Positions 50,598 through 59,964 are shown, counted from the stretch's first letter. The stretch is 64,000 nucleotides of DNA from Planctomycetota bacterium (GCA_022560875.1 JADFSH010000002.1:1-64000); one strand, 5' to 3'. The notes: generated from the sequence alone by a model not told the origin. Program-made: numbers and translations.

Positions 50598-51980
50598 GTG
50601 ACTGATTTTCGGAGTCTTGTCCATCGAGTCCTCAAGACCCGGCCCGGCGAGCATGCGCTGCTCGCCTGGGCTGCCGCCTATTTCTACTTCCTCATGGCGA
50701 GCTATTACGTGATGCGCCCGTTGCGCGATGAACTTGGCACGGCGGGTGGCGTGGACGACCTCAAATGGTTGTTTTCCTGTTCTCTGCTGGCCATGCTGAT
50801 CCTGAACCCCGTCTACTCCTGGCTCGTGGCGAGATTCCGGCGCGAGGTCTTCATCCCGCTCGTCTACGTCTTTTTCGCGATCAATATTTTCATCTTCTTT
50901 GTGCTTTTCCGCACGGCGTCAGATCAGGGGCTCATCTACCTCGGACGCACCTTCTACGTCTGGTGCGCCGTCTTCATCCTCTTTGTCGTGTCGGTCTTCT
51001 GGAGCCTGATGGTTGACCTGCTCACCTCCGATCAGGCCAAACGGCTGTTCGGCTCCATCGCCGTGGGCGGTACACTGGGGGCGATATCCGGTTCGGCGAT
51101 CACGCGCTCGTACATCAAGTCGGTCGGCATGCAGAATTTCTTCCTCCTCGCCGTCGTCCTCCTGCTCCTGAGCGTGGTGTGCATGCTCGCTTTGACCTGG
51201 ATCGTAAACAAACGGCAAATGGGAGAGGAATCTTCGCCATGCCGGACTCCGGTTACGAAGGCCATCGGGGGCAGCGTCTGGTCCGGTATCGGTCAGGTGT
51301 TCCGCTCCCGCTACCTGCTCGGCATCTGCGGCTTCGTCCTGATTTACACAATCACCAACACCTATGTCTATCTGGCCAAGATCCAGCTTGGTCGAGAGAT
51401 GATCGAGCGAAGCACGGATCGCATCGCGTTCTTTGCCAATATCGACCTGTTCGCCAACGTGCTGACGGTGCTGGTGCAGGTCTTTCTCACCAGTCGCCTC
51501 CTGACTCGTTTGGGCATTGGTATTACGTTGACGATCCTCCCCGGCATTTCCGTGATCGGGTTTGTCGTGCTGGCATGGTCGTTTCGGGATATAGACCCGG
51601 CCCTCTCCACGACCGCGGGGAGCGCGGCACTGGTGATCACCGGTTTTGAATCCATCCGTCGCGCCTGCAATTACGCGCTGGCCCGACCGGCCCGAGAAGC
51701 CTTGTTTACCGTGCTGGGCCGGGAGGAAACCTACAAGTCCAAGAGCTTCATCGATACGTTCATCTATCGCGGCGGAGATCAGGTCGGGGTCTGGTCGCAC
51801 GGCCTGATGTCCGAGGTGATGTTGCTTTCGATGGCTACGATCGCCTTGATTGCTGTGCCGCTGGCCGGCATCTGGCTTGTGCTCGGGCTGAGACTCGGTC
51901 GAACCCAGCATCAACTCGACCGGCAAATGAAAACCGCCTCCGCCCCCGGAATCACCCCCGTATCAACCATCGCGGATTGA
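50598..51980 (+). CDS. ATP/ADP-carrier-like (NTT/TLC) MFS transporter
   Basis: About 460 residues with 11-12 transmembrane helices. YYVMRPLRDELGT near the N-terminus is the RPLRDE-type motif shared by nucleotide transporters of the NTT/TLC group and related MFS proteins, and FANIDLFANVLTVLVQ and KSFIDTFIYRGGDQVGVW are typical of the later half. Bacterial relatives of parasite ATP/ADP translocases occur in free-living planctomycetes, where the substrate is unknown. GTG 50598 has AAGGAG 12 bases upstream; TTG 50571 is an alternative. Its 3' end overlaps the convergent next gene by 18 bases. Confidence 0.83.
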   Translation: MTDFRSLVHRVLKTRPGEHALLAWAAAYFYFLMASYYVMRPLRDELGTAGGVDDLKWLFSCSLLAMLILNPVYSWLVARFRREVFIPLVYVFFAINIFIFFVLFRTASDQGLIYLGRTFYVWCAVFILFVVSVFWSLMVDLLTSDQAKRLFGSIAVGGTLGAISGSAITRSYIKSVGMQNFFLLAVVLLLLSVVCMLALTWIVNKRQMGEESSPCRTPVTKAIGGSVWSGIGQVFRSRYLLGICGFVLIYTITNTYVYLAKIQLGREMIERSTDRIAFFANIDLFANVLTVLVQVFLTSRLLTRLGIGITLTILPGISVIGFVVLAWSFRDIDPALSTTAGSAALVITGFESIRRACNYALARPAREALFTVLGREETYKSKSFIDTFIYRGGDQVGVWSHGLMSEVMLLSMATIALIAVPLAGIWLVLGLRLGRTQHQLDRQMKTASAPGITPVSTIAD

Positions 51981-54419
51981 GCGCTTCGCCAGCATCATCT
52001 GCTCTTCGGAGAGCAGGAGTTCGATGCGGGTTCTGGTCCGCTCGCTGGTTTCGTTCCGCTCGTATTTCAGTTTCTCGTTGTGAAGTTCCCGCAGGATCAT
52101 GTCAATGGGAATCGCGCCATTAAACACCTGATCCGGGCGTTGTCTTACGATGTCCACCATCTCCTGGCTCAGGCCGTAGTAGCGGTCCCGAAACGCTGCC
52201 GCGAGATGAAGGATGCCTTCTCGTTGCGACGAGGTGAGATCATCAAGCTGGAGAGCCGAGTCAATCAGTTTTTCCGCGGAGCGATCGTCCCGGTAAATCT
52301 CCGGATACGCCTGTTCGTTGTAGCGTCTCGCAAATCTCCACCGGGCATCTTCGCTGAGCTTTTCCTGCAGCTTCGCGAGGTGAGTCCGGTTAATGGTCAT
52401 CAGCGTTTTGTTTGTTTCACGGAGCGCGTCGTAGCTCTTTTGCATACGTGGCTCCAGTGCTTTGGCCGCGGTGGGTCGCTCGCGTTTGATGACATCGCGG
52501 AGTGCATACATCCGCTCAAGCTCCATTGTCACCTCGCTTAGAAGTTCCAGCATCACCACGGACTTCTGCTCATATTCCTGCAGCGGTGCTTCAGTGGTCC
52601 TGCGGTCAATGTCCGACAGGCTGATATCATCGAGTAAATGCGTCAGGTCGATCAGGGTCTCGTTGAAATCGCTGTTGAAGCGAGAGGGGCGTGAAAGGCT
52701 GTTGAGGCTGATCTCACGCCTGCGCTTCAGGTGAAACCTTTCGATAGCGACCTCTGATTGATCGCCTTCCAACACCAAGCCAAGGTTGGCAATGAATGTC
52801 GCATCCAGATCCTGGATCGAGATGAATGTTTCTATCCGGGACTTGGCCTTCTCCAGGGCCACTCGGTTTTCATCAGGCTCCTCTTCCGCTGCGGACGGAT
52901 TTGCTTCCGGAGCATCCGGGGGGGCAAGCAAGGCGTCGAAGCTGATGCGATAGTCGTCATACAGTGAATCAAGGATCGACCGCTGACTTGCATCCAGCTT
53001 CAGCGTGGCGGCATATTCGTCTACTCGTCGAGGCGGTATCGGCTGAAAGCGGGGCGGATCGACTTTCTTGTAACTGGTGACCACGCCTCCGAAGCCTTCA
53101 ATCCGCTGATCAACATCGTCTCCATACTGCTTCCGAAAATCCTCCCGTTCGAGCTGTTGATCGGTCGGTGTGTCTCCGAGCCGGGCCACCAGTTCGGGTC
53201 CGAGGATGGCGTCGATCGTCTGCCTGGTCGTCTTTGTGATTTGCTCTCGGCGCTCCATGAGATTCCGGATTTTGTCTTCCTGCCGGCTGTTTCCTTCATC
53301 CTCAAGCTGCAGCATGGTGCGATAGCGCCGCGAATCCTCGATCAATCCCGCGATTTCGAGGATGACGGGTTCATTTCGAGTATTGAAAATTTCCTGAAGC
53401 TGCCTGATTTCGGCGCGCTGGGTATCAGTCGGGCCGGCAAGCTTTTCGATTCGCCGGAACCACTCCTGGGTGCCGCGCATTTTCCGAATCGAACGGGGAT
53501 AGGCTTTCCGAAAGTAGCCATTGCGCAGCTCATGCTTCTGGTCGGGGGCGAGCACTTTCACCAGCTTCCGGTAGGTGTCGAGATTCAGGCGGCTGATCTC
53601 GCTGGTGGCCTTCTGAAAGGGACGGCTGGCTTCATTGAAGATCCCCCTGATCGATTCCTGAAACGCCTCATCATTAAACCGCTCGCCCATCTCCAGGAAG
53701 CTCATGTCGCGGAGGCCGAGATCGTCGATGGTGTCGAGAACGATGGTCACGATTCCCTTCATTTCCCGATGCAGGTCGCGGACGCCTTCCAACAAGGCGG
53801 ATTCGTAACTGCGCATCATCGGATCGACCATGGCCTTGACAGAAGTTGTCAGATCGAGATCGCGGACCATCTCACTCAGATCAATGGCCGCTCCGGGATT
53901 GAACTCGCCGCCAACCTCAAGCGTTACCTGGCGATAGAGCGATCGCTCACGGGCACGTCTCACGAGGTCAACCAGAAGCATTTGCTCATCCGTAAGAATC
54001 GTGCGGATATCGTTAAACAACCGACGATCGACGGTTTGGATCTTTTCCAGAATCAGGTCGTATTGCCTGACGAGGGCCTCGATGTCCTCTCGAGGAGGGA
54101 TGGCAAGGGCCATGGGATTGATGGAGGCGATAAGCTCCAACAGGTCGTCCTGGATTTTCTGGATGTCGCGCTCCCGGAGCCGGGCGAACCGCGTGAAATA
54201 GGCATCGTGCATGGGCAGGATCGCCAGTTTCTGTTGGCGGGAAAGCGTCAACCGATCGGCATAATCCATCAGATCGCGGCTGTCGATCGGATCAGGAACC
54301 ATCGGCAGCCCCTGTGCGCAAACGCGATCCGGCGATGGAAGCAACACGAAAATCGCGATCAGCAAGACTGCGAATATCGACCGACAAGTCAATTCAACAC
54401 GCTCATGTTTCCACTGCAT
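51963..54419 (-). CDS. Large exported helical protein with repeated LTxxQ-like segments
   Basis: 818 residues. A signal peptide (IFAVLLIAIFVLLPSPDRVCAQ) is followed by almost entirely helical, charged sequence. Segments spaced along the chain resemble the LTxxQ motif of CpxP/Spy chaperones: LTLSRQQKLAI, LTDEQMLLVDLV, LAPDQKHEL, TDTQRAEIRQL, LDASQRSILDSL, LSEDARWRF, LTSSQREGILHL and LLSEEQMMLAK. It could be a giant Spy-like periplasmic protein or a structural coiled-coil protein. ATG 54419 is chosen to place the signal peptide first. Function unknown. Confidence 0.8.
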   Translation of the reverse strand: MQWKHERVELTCRSIFAVLLIAIFVLLPSPDRVCAQGLPMVPDPIDSRDLMDYADRLTLSRQQKLAILPMHDAYFTRFARLRERDIQKIQDDLLELIASINPMALAIPPREDIEALVRQYDLILEKIQTVDRRLFNDIRTILTDEQMLLVDLVRRARERSLYRQVTLEVGGEFNPGAAIDLSEMVRDLDLTTSVKAMVDPMMRSYESALLEGVRDLHREMKGIVTIVLDTIDDLGLRDMSFLEMGERFNDEAFQESIRGIFNEASRPFQKATSEISRLNLDTYRKLVKVLAPDQKHELRNGYFRKAYPRSIRKMRGTQEWFRRIEKLAGPTDTQRAEIRQLQEIFNTRNEPVILEIAGLIEDSRRYRTMLQLEDEGNSRQEDKIRNLMERREQITKTTRQTIDAILGPELVARLGDTPTDQQLEREDFRKQYGDDVDQRIEGFGGVVTSYKKVDPPRFQPIPPRRVDEYAATLKLDASQRSILDSLYDDYRISFDALLAPPDAPEANPSAAEEEPDENRVALEKAKSRIETFISIQDLDATFIANLGLVLEGDQSEVAIERFHLKRRREISLNSLSRPSRFNSDFNETLIDLTHLLDDISLSDIDRRTTEAPLQEYEQKSVVMLELLSEVTMELERMYALRDVIKRERPTAAKALEPRMQKSYDALRETNKTLMTINRTHLAKLQEKLSEDARWRFARRYNEQAYPEIYRDDRSAEKLIDSALQLDDLTSSQREGILHLAAAFRDRYYGLSQEMVDIVRQRPDQVFNGAIPIDMILRELHNEKLKYERNETSERTRTRIELLLSEEQMMLAKRSIRDG

Positions 54420-54557
54420 TGCCTGTTCCCATGTTTGAAACGGGGTCTGATATGAAGACCATCTTTGGTTGAAGCTGCTGTCGCCTTCTCGTGATAGTGT
54501 CCTATACAATCCGTTGAATGGCACGTTACGGGTAATAATCTTTTCCGTTTCGCTTGT

Positions 54558-56255
54558 TTACGAAGACGTGTCAGAAGGCTCCGCGCCGGCGATCAGACTT
54601 TGGCCGGTCATTTCCTCCGGCTGCTCCAGGCCCATCATCGCCAGCAGGGTGGGGGCAATATCAGACAGGCGACCTCCGGAGCGTAGCTCGACTTCCTGCA
54701 ACGATTTCCCGATGACCAGCAGCGGCACGTCATGCGTCGTATGAGCGGTATGCGGACAGTCATGGTCTGAATTCCACATCTGCTCGGCATTGCCGTGATC
54801 TGCGGTGACAATGAGCGAGCCATCCCGGGCGAGGGTCGCCTCGACGATCCGGCCCACGCATTCATCAACTGTCTCGACGGCGCGGATCACCGCTTCGAGC
54901 TTGCCGGTATGTCCGACCATGTCAGGATTGGCGAAATTGACCACGATGAGAGACTCACAATCATCCGCCCCGAGCCTTGCCAAGACGCCCTGACAGACCT
55001 CGGCGGCTGACATCTCCGGTTTCTGGTCATAGGTGGTCACATCCCGCGGACTGGGGACCAGCAGGCGGCTCTCGCCCTCGAATGGCTCCTCCAGATAGTC
55101 GTTGAAGAAAAACGTGATGTGGGGAAATTTCTCCGTTTCCGCACAGCGAAATTGTCGCAGCCCCGAGTCGCTCACCACCTGCCCGAGGATGTTTTTCATT
55201 TTCGGGGGCTTCTCAAACGCGATTGCCGAGACCGGCAGCCCCTGCTCATACGATGTCATGGTGCAGAAGAACAGATCACGTAATTGACGTCCCCGATCGA
55301 ACCCCCCCTCGCTTACGCCATTCCATGCCTGGTCGTCGAGCATGAAAGCCCGAGTGAGTTCGCGGGGTCGATCGCCTCGAAAGTTGAAAAAAATCACCGC
55401 GTCGCTGTCTTTTATGGCTCCGAGCGGCCTGCCGTCTTTCGGGGCGATGATTTGGGTGGGGGGGATGAACTCATCACCAATGCGACTGGTGTCCGCGGGG
55501 TGGTCGTAGTAACGCTGGATCGTTTCCTCAGCCGAGCGGGCGGTCTCAAGGACGCCGCCTTCCTCGGCCAGTAAGGGATGCTGGGTCTCGATTCCGGTGA
55601 TGCATTGATAGGCCCTGGCGACCCGTTGCCAGCGATGATCACGATCCATCGCGTAATAGCGGCCACTCACCGAAGCAATGTGTCCCACCCCCCGGTCCTT
55701 GAGACTCTCCTCGACGCGTCTGAGATAACCCAGACCGGTTTGCGGCCCGGTATCGCGTCCATCGGTAATCGCGTGGATAAACAGGCGATCGGACGGAAAA
55801 TTTAAATGGGCGGCAAGGTCGATCAGAGCCGACAGATGCTCCAGATCACTGTGGACCTGACCATCGCTGACAAGTCCCAGCAGATGGAGCCGGCTCCCAC
55901 GCAGAAAGGCATGGGCGAAGGCCTTGCGGAGGGCGGGATTTTTCTGAAATGAACCCTCCCGGATCGATCGCGTGATCCGGATGATCTCCTGGTCGACGAT
56001 TCGGCCCGCCCCGATATTCTGATGGCCGACTTCGGAATTTCCCATGGTTTGGGGGGGAAGTCCGACTTCTTCGCCGCTGGTCTGGATCAGGGTATTTGGC
56101 CAGCGGGCTTCGAGGTCATCAGCGACCGGTGTGTCGGCCAGTTTGATGGCATTGCATTCATCCTGCCGGGGATTGGGGTTTCTTCCCCATCCATCGCGGA
56201 TCAGGAGTACGACAGGAGGGTGGTTTTCCTCGGATTGGGCCATAAGTGGGGACAT
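54558..56255 (-). CDS. gpmI: 2,3-bisphosphoglycerate-independent phosphoglycerate mutase
   Basis: 565 residues. Interconverts 3- and 2-phosphoglycerate in glycolysis, using two manganese ions and a phosphoserine intermediate. The nucleophile serine is in TMGNSEVGHQNIGAG. VVLLIRDGWG, HAITDGRDT, SGRYYAMDRDHRW and the C-terminal VVNFANPDMVGHTG and VTADHGNAEQM metal-ligand motifs are all intact. The length is slightly above the usual 510-550. ATG 56255 is chosen over a longer frame start at 56318 that would overlap the divergent neighbour; MAQ at 56243 is another option. Confidence 0.95.
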   Translation of the reverse strand: MSPLMAQSEENHPPVVLLIRDGWGRNPNPRQDECNAIKLADTPVADDLEARWPNTLIQTSGEEVGLPPQTMGNSEVGHQNIGAGRIVDQEIIRITRSIREGSFQKNPALRKAFAHAFLRGSRLHLLGLVSDGQVHSDLEHLSALIDLAAHLNFPSDRLFIHAITDGRDTGPQTGLGYLRRVEESLKDRGVGHIASVSGRYYAMDRDHRWQRVARAYQCITGIETQHPLLAEEGGVLETARSAEETIQRYYDHPADTSRIGDEFIPPTQIIAPKDGRPLGAIKDSDAVIFFNFRGDRPRELTRAFMLDDQAWNGVSEGGFDRGRQLRDLFFCTMTSYEQGLPVSAIAFEKPPKMKNILGQVVSDSGLRQFRCAETEKFPHITFFFNDYLEEPFEGESRLLVPSPRDVTTYDQKPEMSAAEVCQGVLARLGADDCESLIVVNFANPDMVGHTGKLEAVIRAVETVDECVGRIVEATLARDGSLIVTADHGNAEQMWNSDHDCPHTAHTTHDVPLLVIGKSLQEVELRSGGRLSDIAPTLLAMMGLEQPEEMTGQSLIAGAEPSDTSS

Positions 56256-56340
56256 TGTACGACCGGGCGGTCTTTGGTTGTTCGTGACGACAAGATGAGA
56301 CGTGGTTGTGAGTCCCACAGTTTGCGCCTATGCTCGGATC

Positions 56341-57144
56341 ATGTCGATGACTGCAAGCAGACGCGTGGAGAAAGAGACAATTCCATCATTACAAGGACGT
56401 TACGAAGCGGTTCGCGAGCGTATTGAGCAGTCCGCTAAGCGTACGGGTCGTCGAGTTGAGGATATCATCCTCGTCGCAGTCACCAAGCACGCTTCATTCG
56501 ATCAGATCCGTGATCTCGTCGAACTTGGCCATATCGATCTCGGCGAGAACCGGATGCAGAACCTCGTCCAACGCGCCGCCCAGGTCGAAGAATATCTCTC
56601 TCGACTGCACCAGTTGGGGGCCGGAAAGAAATGCGATGTGCCCAAAGCGGTGCGCTGGCACATGATCGGTACCCTGCAACGGAACAAAGTCCGCAAGTTG
56701 CTCCCCCTGGTCAGGCTGATTCATTCCATTGACTCAATGCGACTCGCAGAGGAGATCCAGATTGCGGCGGGTCGTCGCGATGAAGTTATCGAAGTGCTGA
56801 TTCAGGTCAATACGTCATCGGACAAGAAAAAGAACGGCATCGCGCCCGCGGCGGCGCTGCATGTCATCGAGCAGATCGACACCATGGTCAACATCAAAGT
56901 CCGTGGCTTAATGTGCATGGCCCCCATGGTCGAGGATCCGGAGGAAGCGAGATCTGTTTTTGTCAGATGCCAGGAGCTTTTTGACGAAATCTCCAGTGAG
57001 GGGGCTGTGGATGAGAAGTTCAATCTCCTCTCAATGGGCATGAGCAACGACTTTGAGGTCGCCATCGAGTGCGGATCGAATCTCGTTCGTATCGGCTCCG
57101 AGATTTTCGGTCAACCCGAGACTATCGAAGCCGATCTCCAATAA
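56341..57144 (+). CDS. YggS/PLPBP-family pyridoxal-phosphate homeostasis protein
   Basis: 267 residues. A single-domain PLP-binding TIM barrel without known catalysis that keeps PLP and amino-acid pools balanced. The PLP lysine is in ILVAVTKHASFDQI; LGENRMQNL, RWHMIGTLQRNKVRKL, VLIQVNTSSDKKKNGI, VRGLMCMAPM and LSMGMSNDFEVAIECGSNLVRIGSEIFG are the standard blocks. An insertion of about 12 residues (LGAGKKCDVPKA) precedes the RWHMIG motif. ATG 56341 is chosen. It is divergent from gpmI. Confidence 0.93.
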   Translation: MSMTASRRVEKETIPSLQGRYEAVRERIEQSAKRTGRRVEDIILVAVTKHASFDQIRDLVELGHIDLGENRMQNLVQRAAQVEEYLSRLHQLGAGKKCDVPKAVRWHMIGTLQRNKVRKLLPLVRLIHSIDSMRLAEEIQIAAGRRDEVIEVLIQVNTSSDKKKNGIAPAAALHVIEQIDTMVNIKVRGLMCMAPMVEDPEEARSVFVRCQELFDEISSEGAVDEKFNLLSMGMSNDFEVAIECGSNLVRIGSEIFGQPETIEADLQ

Positions 57145-57160
57145 CCAACCCCGAGGGTTT

Positions 57161-58006
57161 CTATTGAAAGAATTCCCGTTCCATGTCCTGTGGCGTCAGG
57201 CGTGATTTGAGCGTGCGGATGATGGTGTCGAGTCTCTGGGAAATGCGTGATTCGGAGCAGCCGAGGGTGATGCCGACCTCCCTCATGGTCATGGACTCGT
57301 AGTAATAGAGGACGACGATGAGACGATCCCGGCGATCAAAGCCGTGGGTAAGCCAGTGCCTCAAGTCGTTCTTCTCCAGTCGGTAGAGAGGTGCCCGTTC
57401 ATGTTGATCGATGAAACTGTCCATGGCATCGCCTTCATCGTTCTGATCCGTGGACGATTGGGCGGTGTTGAAGGACACGGTGGCAGGGGGGGATCCCTGG
57501 AGAATCATCTGTCGGAGGGTGGATTCGGGCAGGTCGAGTTGATCTTTCAGTTCTGTCGCATCCGGCGGTCGTCCGTGGGATTTGCGGAAATCCTCGATGG
57601 CCCTGCGAACTCGTTTGGCCCGGGAACGCATCAACCGGGGCATGGGGTCGGTTGATCGAAGATAGTCCTGCATGGCCCCGTAAATACGACGGGAGGAGAA
57701 GGTTTCGAACTTGACCCCCCGATTTTCATCAAATCGATCAATCGCTTCGACCAACCCCAGGTATCCCTGTTGGGTGAGGTCATCGACATCCACCTGTACC
57801 GGGAGTGTCGCCCGCATACGCTCGGCGATGCGACGGACATGACCACTCATATAGTGCGTGATCAGGCGGTTACGCGACGACTCAGACCGACGTCGCCGGT
57901 AATCGCCCCAGATGTGATCAATGGGGGCGCGATCAGTGACGGGTTTCTTTCGCAGCGTATCGGGCGCAGCGCCATGATTGGCTCGGCCCGCCAGAGCGGT
58001 CGGCAT
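57161..58006 (-). CDS. FliA/WhiG-type alternative sigma factor (sigma-28 group)
   Basis: 281 residues. Region 2 contains DVDDLTQQGYLGLVEAIDRFDENRGVKFETFSSRRIYGAMQDYLR, and DPMPRLMRSRAKRV starts region 3, both in the FliA/WhiG pattern. The C-terminal region 4 helix-turn-helix is in MTMREVGITLGCSESRISQRL. It directs RNA polymerase to a specific promoter set, for example flagellar, stress or developmental genes. AGGGAAG precedes ATG 58006. No flagellar genes are in the window, so the regulon is unknown. Confidence 0.92.
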   Translation of the reverse strand: MPTALAGRANHGAAPDTLRKKPVTDRAPIDHIWGDYRRRRSESSRNRLITHYMSGHVRRIAERMRATLPVQVDVDDLTQQGYLGLVEAIDRFDENRGVKFETFSSRRIYGAMQDYLRSTDPMPRLMRSRAKRVRRAIEDFRKSHGRPPDATELKDQLDLPESTLRQMILQGSPPATVSFNTAQSSTDQNDEGDAMDSFIDQHERAPLYRLEKNDLRHWLTHGFDRRDRLIVVLYYYESMTMREVGITLGCSESRISQRLDTIIRTLKSRLTPQDMEREFFQ

Positions 58007-58157
58007 TGGCTTCTTCCCTGAAGTCCAGATTTACCACGTAAGGCGTTTTGTCGTCGTTTGTCAGCCTGCATCCTGCCGGCTTGTTGATCACGACGCGCGA
58101 CCTCAATGATCACTTCGGCAGGTGGTGTGGAGCTTCACCAAAGAGCCTTTTATATGC

Positions 58158-58182
58158 AAAAAACCCGTCCCTTTCCGGACGG
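58158..58182 (-). terminator. Rho-independent terminator after the two small membrane-protein genes
   Basis: On the minus strand CCGTCC pairs with GGACGG across a six-base loop (58165-58182), and a run of six T residues follows (58158-58163). It lies about 80 bases beyond the stop at 58261 and before the sigma-factor gene. Confidence 0.8.
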
Positions 58183-58260
58183 ATCACGCTCATAGTACAC
58201 CGGCATGTTCGTCAGGCAGCGGGGGTGTTGCCGCGTCTGACATCGTTGCGCTAAGCGAGT

Positions 58261-58512
58261 TCAATCAACGGGTAGTGCCGGGATGATCCACTGGACGAGG
58301 ATGAGCAGGGCGATGGCCAGGCCGATCATGCTCAGGATAATCTGAATGCTCATAATCACTACATTGTGCCAGAAGCGATCCAGCGAGCCGAGTCGAAGCG
58401 CCTTATAGATGATGGAGATGCCGATCGAAAGAGGCAGGATGAGAAGGTACCACCAGTCGTGAAAAAGACTGATCGGATAGAGAAAGGGAATGTAGGACAG
58501 GCAGATGTTCAT
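58261..58512 (-). CDS. Small membrane protein
   Basis: 83 residues, with two or three hydrophobic stretches (LSYIPFLYPISLF, WYLLILPLSIGISIIY and IQIILSMIGLAIALLILVQW). Its ATG overlaps the stop of the upstream gene (ATGA on the minus strand), so the two are made together. No family recognised. The overlap and the following terminator support that it is real. Confidence 0.75.
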   Translation of the reverse strand: MNICLSYIPFLYPISLFHDWWYLLILPLSIGISIIYKALRLGSLDRFWHNVVIMSIQIILSMIGLAIALLILVQWIIPALPVD

Positions 58513-59003
58513 GTGTCCGCCCCCCCCGCTTCCTCCGCTCCCCCCGAATCCCTCGAATCCCCGGGATCAGACTTTGGAGCCACCTGTCTCCGGGGTATGA
58601 AATGCAGCGCATCGATGATGACAATGAGGTTCATAAGACCTGCCAGGGCGATAAACAGGGTTCCCATTTCATTGACCCGGCCCAGGCTCTGGGTTCGCAA
58701 CTGATCAGGAGCGGGGAGCTGCTTGATATAGTTCTGATTGATAAAATCAGCGGCAAAGGCGATCGGTCCGCAGAGACCCTGAGCATAGAACCACAGACGA
58801 TCAGAGCCGGACAGTCGGTCCACCGCATCGAAACCTCCTACCAGCAGGCCACAGAAGAAGAGGAAGAGCACCCCGATCATAATATAGACACCCCGTTTTT
58901 TTTCGCCGAGGCTGATATGACCCAGTCCCGGCCAGATCCAGGCCAGAAATGCTGCCAAGAGGCTAAAACGTGCCTCATCCAGTTGAAATTGAGTATGGTT
59001 CAT
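58509..59003 (-). CDS. Membrane protein with TM2-like N-terminus and Gly/Asp/Ser tail
   Basis: 164 residues. The N-terminal LLAAFLAWIWPGLGHISLGEKKRGVYIMIGVLFLFF has the PGLGHxxLG-type turn of TM2/DUF-type planctomycete membrane proteins, and a second set of helices lies at about 75-95 and 118-135. The last 20 residues (DPGDSRDSGGAEEAGG) are low-complexity and encoded by a G-run-rich stretch. Co-translated with the 83-residue membrane protein. Function unknown. Confidence 0.8.
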   Translation of the reverse strand: MNHTQFQLDEARFSLLAAFLAWIWPGLGHISLGEKKRGVYIMIGVLFLFFCGLLVGGFDAVDRLSGSDRLWFYAQGLCGPIAFAADFINQNYIKQLPAPDQLRTQSLGRVNEMGTLFIALAGLMNLIVIIDALHFIPRRQVAPKSDPGDSRDSGGAEEAGGADT

Positions 59004-59143
59004 ACGAGGGCTTGTCCGAATACGATCCGTATGGCAACTTTTAACGGTCTAATTGATCGAAGGTCTGTAAGACAATGGGCTAAGATCGCCGAACTCTTTT
59101 AGTGTAGCCAATCAGTTTGAGTCTGCCCGACCAGGAGAGAGCC

Positions 59144-59554
59144 ATGTCTCAAAGCAGCGAAACGCCAAATCACCAGGATCGCAGTCCTGAACGCCGGGAA
59201 ACCGTCGTCGATCGTCGGACCGGACTGAAACGTCGTGAGCCGGTCGGGGGTTCTGCCTCCACAAACCTTGAACGTCGCCGGGGGCCCGGGCGTCGTCGCA
59301 CGGACTTTCTACGGGCCGCTGAAGAAGGAGAGATGACCCAGGAGCAGTTCATTTTCGTGATGGCCATCGACATCTTCAAGCGGGTGAACGGCAAGACCTT
59401 TCCGACTTGGACCGACGTTCTGGAGATTATCCGAAAGCTGGGATATCGGAAAACCATGCCCACCGAACTCATTCTGGGAGATCAGGTGGAGGACTGGACG
59501 GAGCGCGCCGATGCCCCGAGCGGCGTATTCAAGCTGACGGAAGATGATGAATGA
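59144..59554 (+). CDS. Small Arg-rich hypothetical protein
   Basis: 136 residues from ATG 59144, with AGGAGAG a few bases upstream. The first half repeats an RRxxxxxRR pattern (DRRTGLKRRE, LERRRGPGRRRTDF), which is probably disordered and basic. The second half (MTQEQFIFVMAIDIFKRVNGKTFPTWTDVLEIIRKLGYRK) looks like a compact helical domain. No family recognised. The arginine-rich half could bind nucleic acid or membranes; this is inference. Confidence 0.75.
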   Translation: MSQSSETPNHQDRSPERRETVVDRRTGLKRREPVGGSASTNLERRRGPGRRRTDFLRAAEEGEMTQEQFIFVMAIDIFKRVNGKTFPTWTDVLEIIRKLGYRKTMPTELILGDQVEDWTERADAPSGVFKLTEDDE

Positions 59555-59586
59555 CTATGTGATTCGGTGCGACAGGAAACGAAGCA

Positions 59587-59850
59587 TTATTCCTCTTCAA
59601 ACCACGCCGTATTGACCTCGAGATAATTCTTCCATTCCTCCGGGAGATCTTCCTCGGGAAATATCGCCTGAACCGGGCACTCATCGACACAGAGACCACA
59701 GTCGATACATGTGTCCGGGTCGATGTAGAGCATTTCCGCCGTCTCGAATTTCTCATTGTCCTTGGTGGGGTGGATGCAATCAACGGGGCAGACATCCACA
59801 CAAGATGTATCTTTGGTGCCGATACAGGGTTCGGCGATGATGTGAGTCAT
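59587..59850 (-). CDS. fdxA: 7Fe ferredoxin (FdxA-type)
   Basis: 87 residues. Cysteines at 9, 17, 21, 25, 48, 51, 54 and 58 follow the spacing of seven-iron ferredoxins (a [3Fe-4S] cluster from the first two and the last, and a [4Fe-4S] cluster from the others). CIGTKDTSCVDVCPVDCIH and CIDCGLCVDECPV are the two cluster motifs. A nine-residue insertion (about TKDNEKFET) separates them. It is a soluble electron carrier; the partner is unknown. The acidic C-terminus is usual. Confidence 0.92.
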   Translation of the reverse strand: MTHIIAEPCIGTKDTSCVDVCPVDCIHPTKDNEKFETAEMLYIDPDTCIDCGLCVDECPVQAIFPEEDLPEEWKNYLEVNTAWFEEE

Positions 59851-59964
59851 GTCGAGCTATCCTAAATAGGTCATTCGAGGCCATCTCTGGAGGCGGGATT
59901 GTAGCGACTTGGGGTGGTTTTGGGAGAGATTCAATCCGGAAGAAATCGCAAATGAGCGCATGAA

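Noticed and set aside
53157-54455. 432-codon open frame on the plus strand
   Set aside because: Antisense to the LTxxQ-repeat protein, which has a signal peptide and consistent coding pattern.
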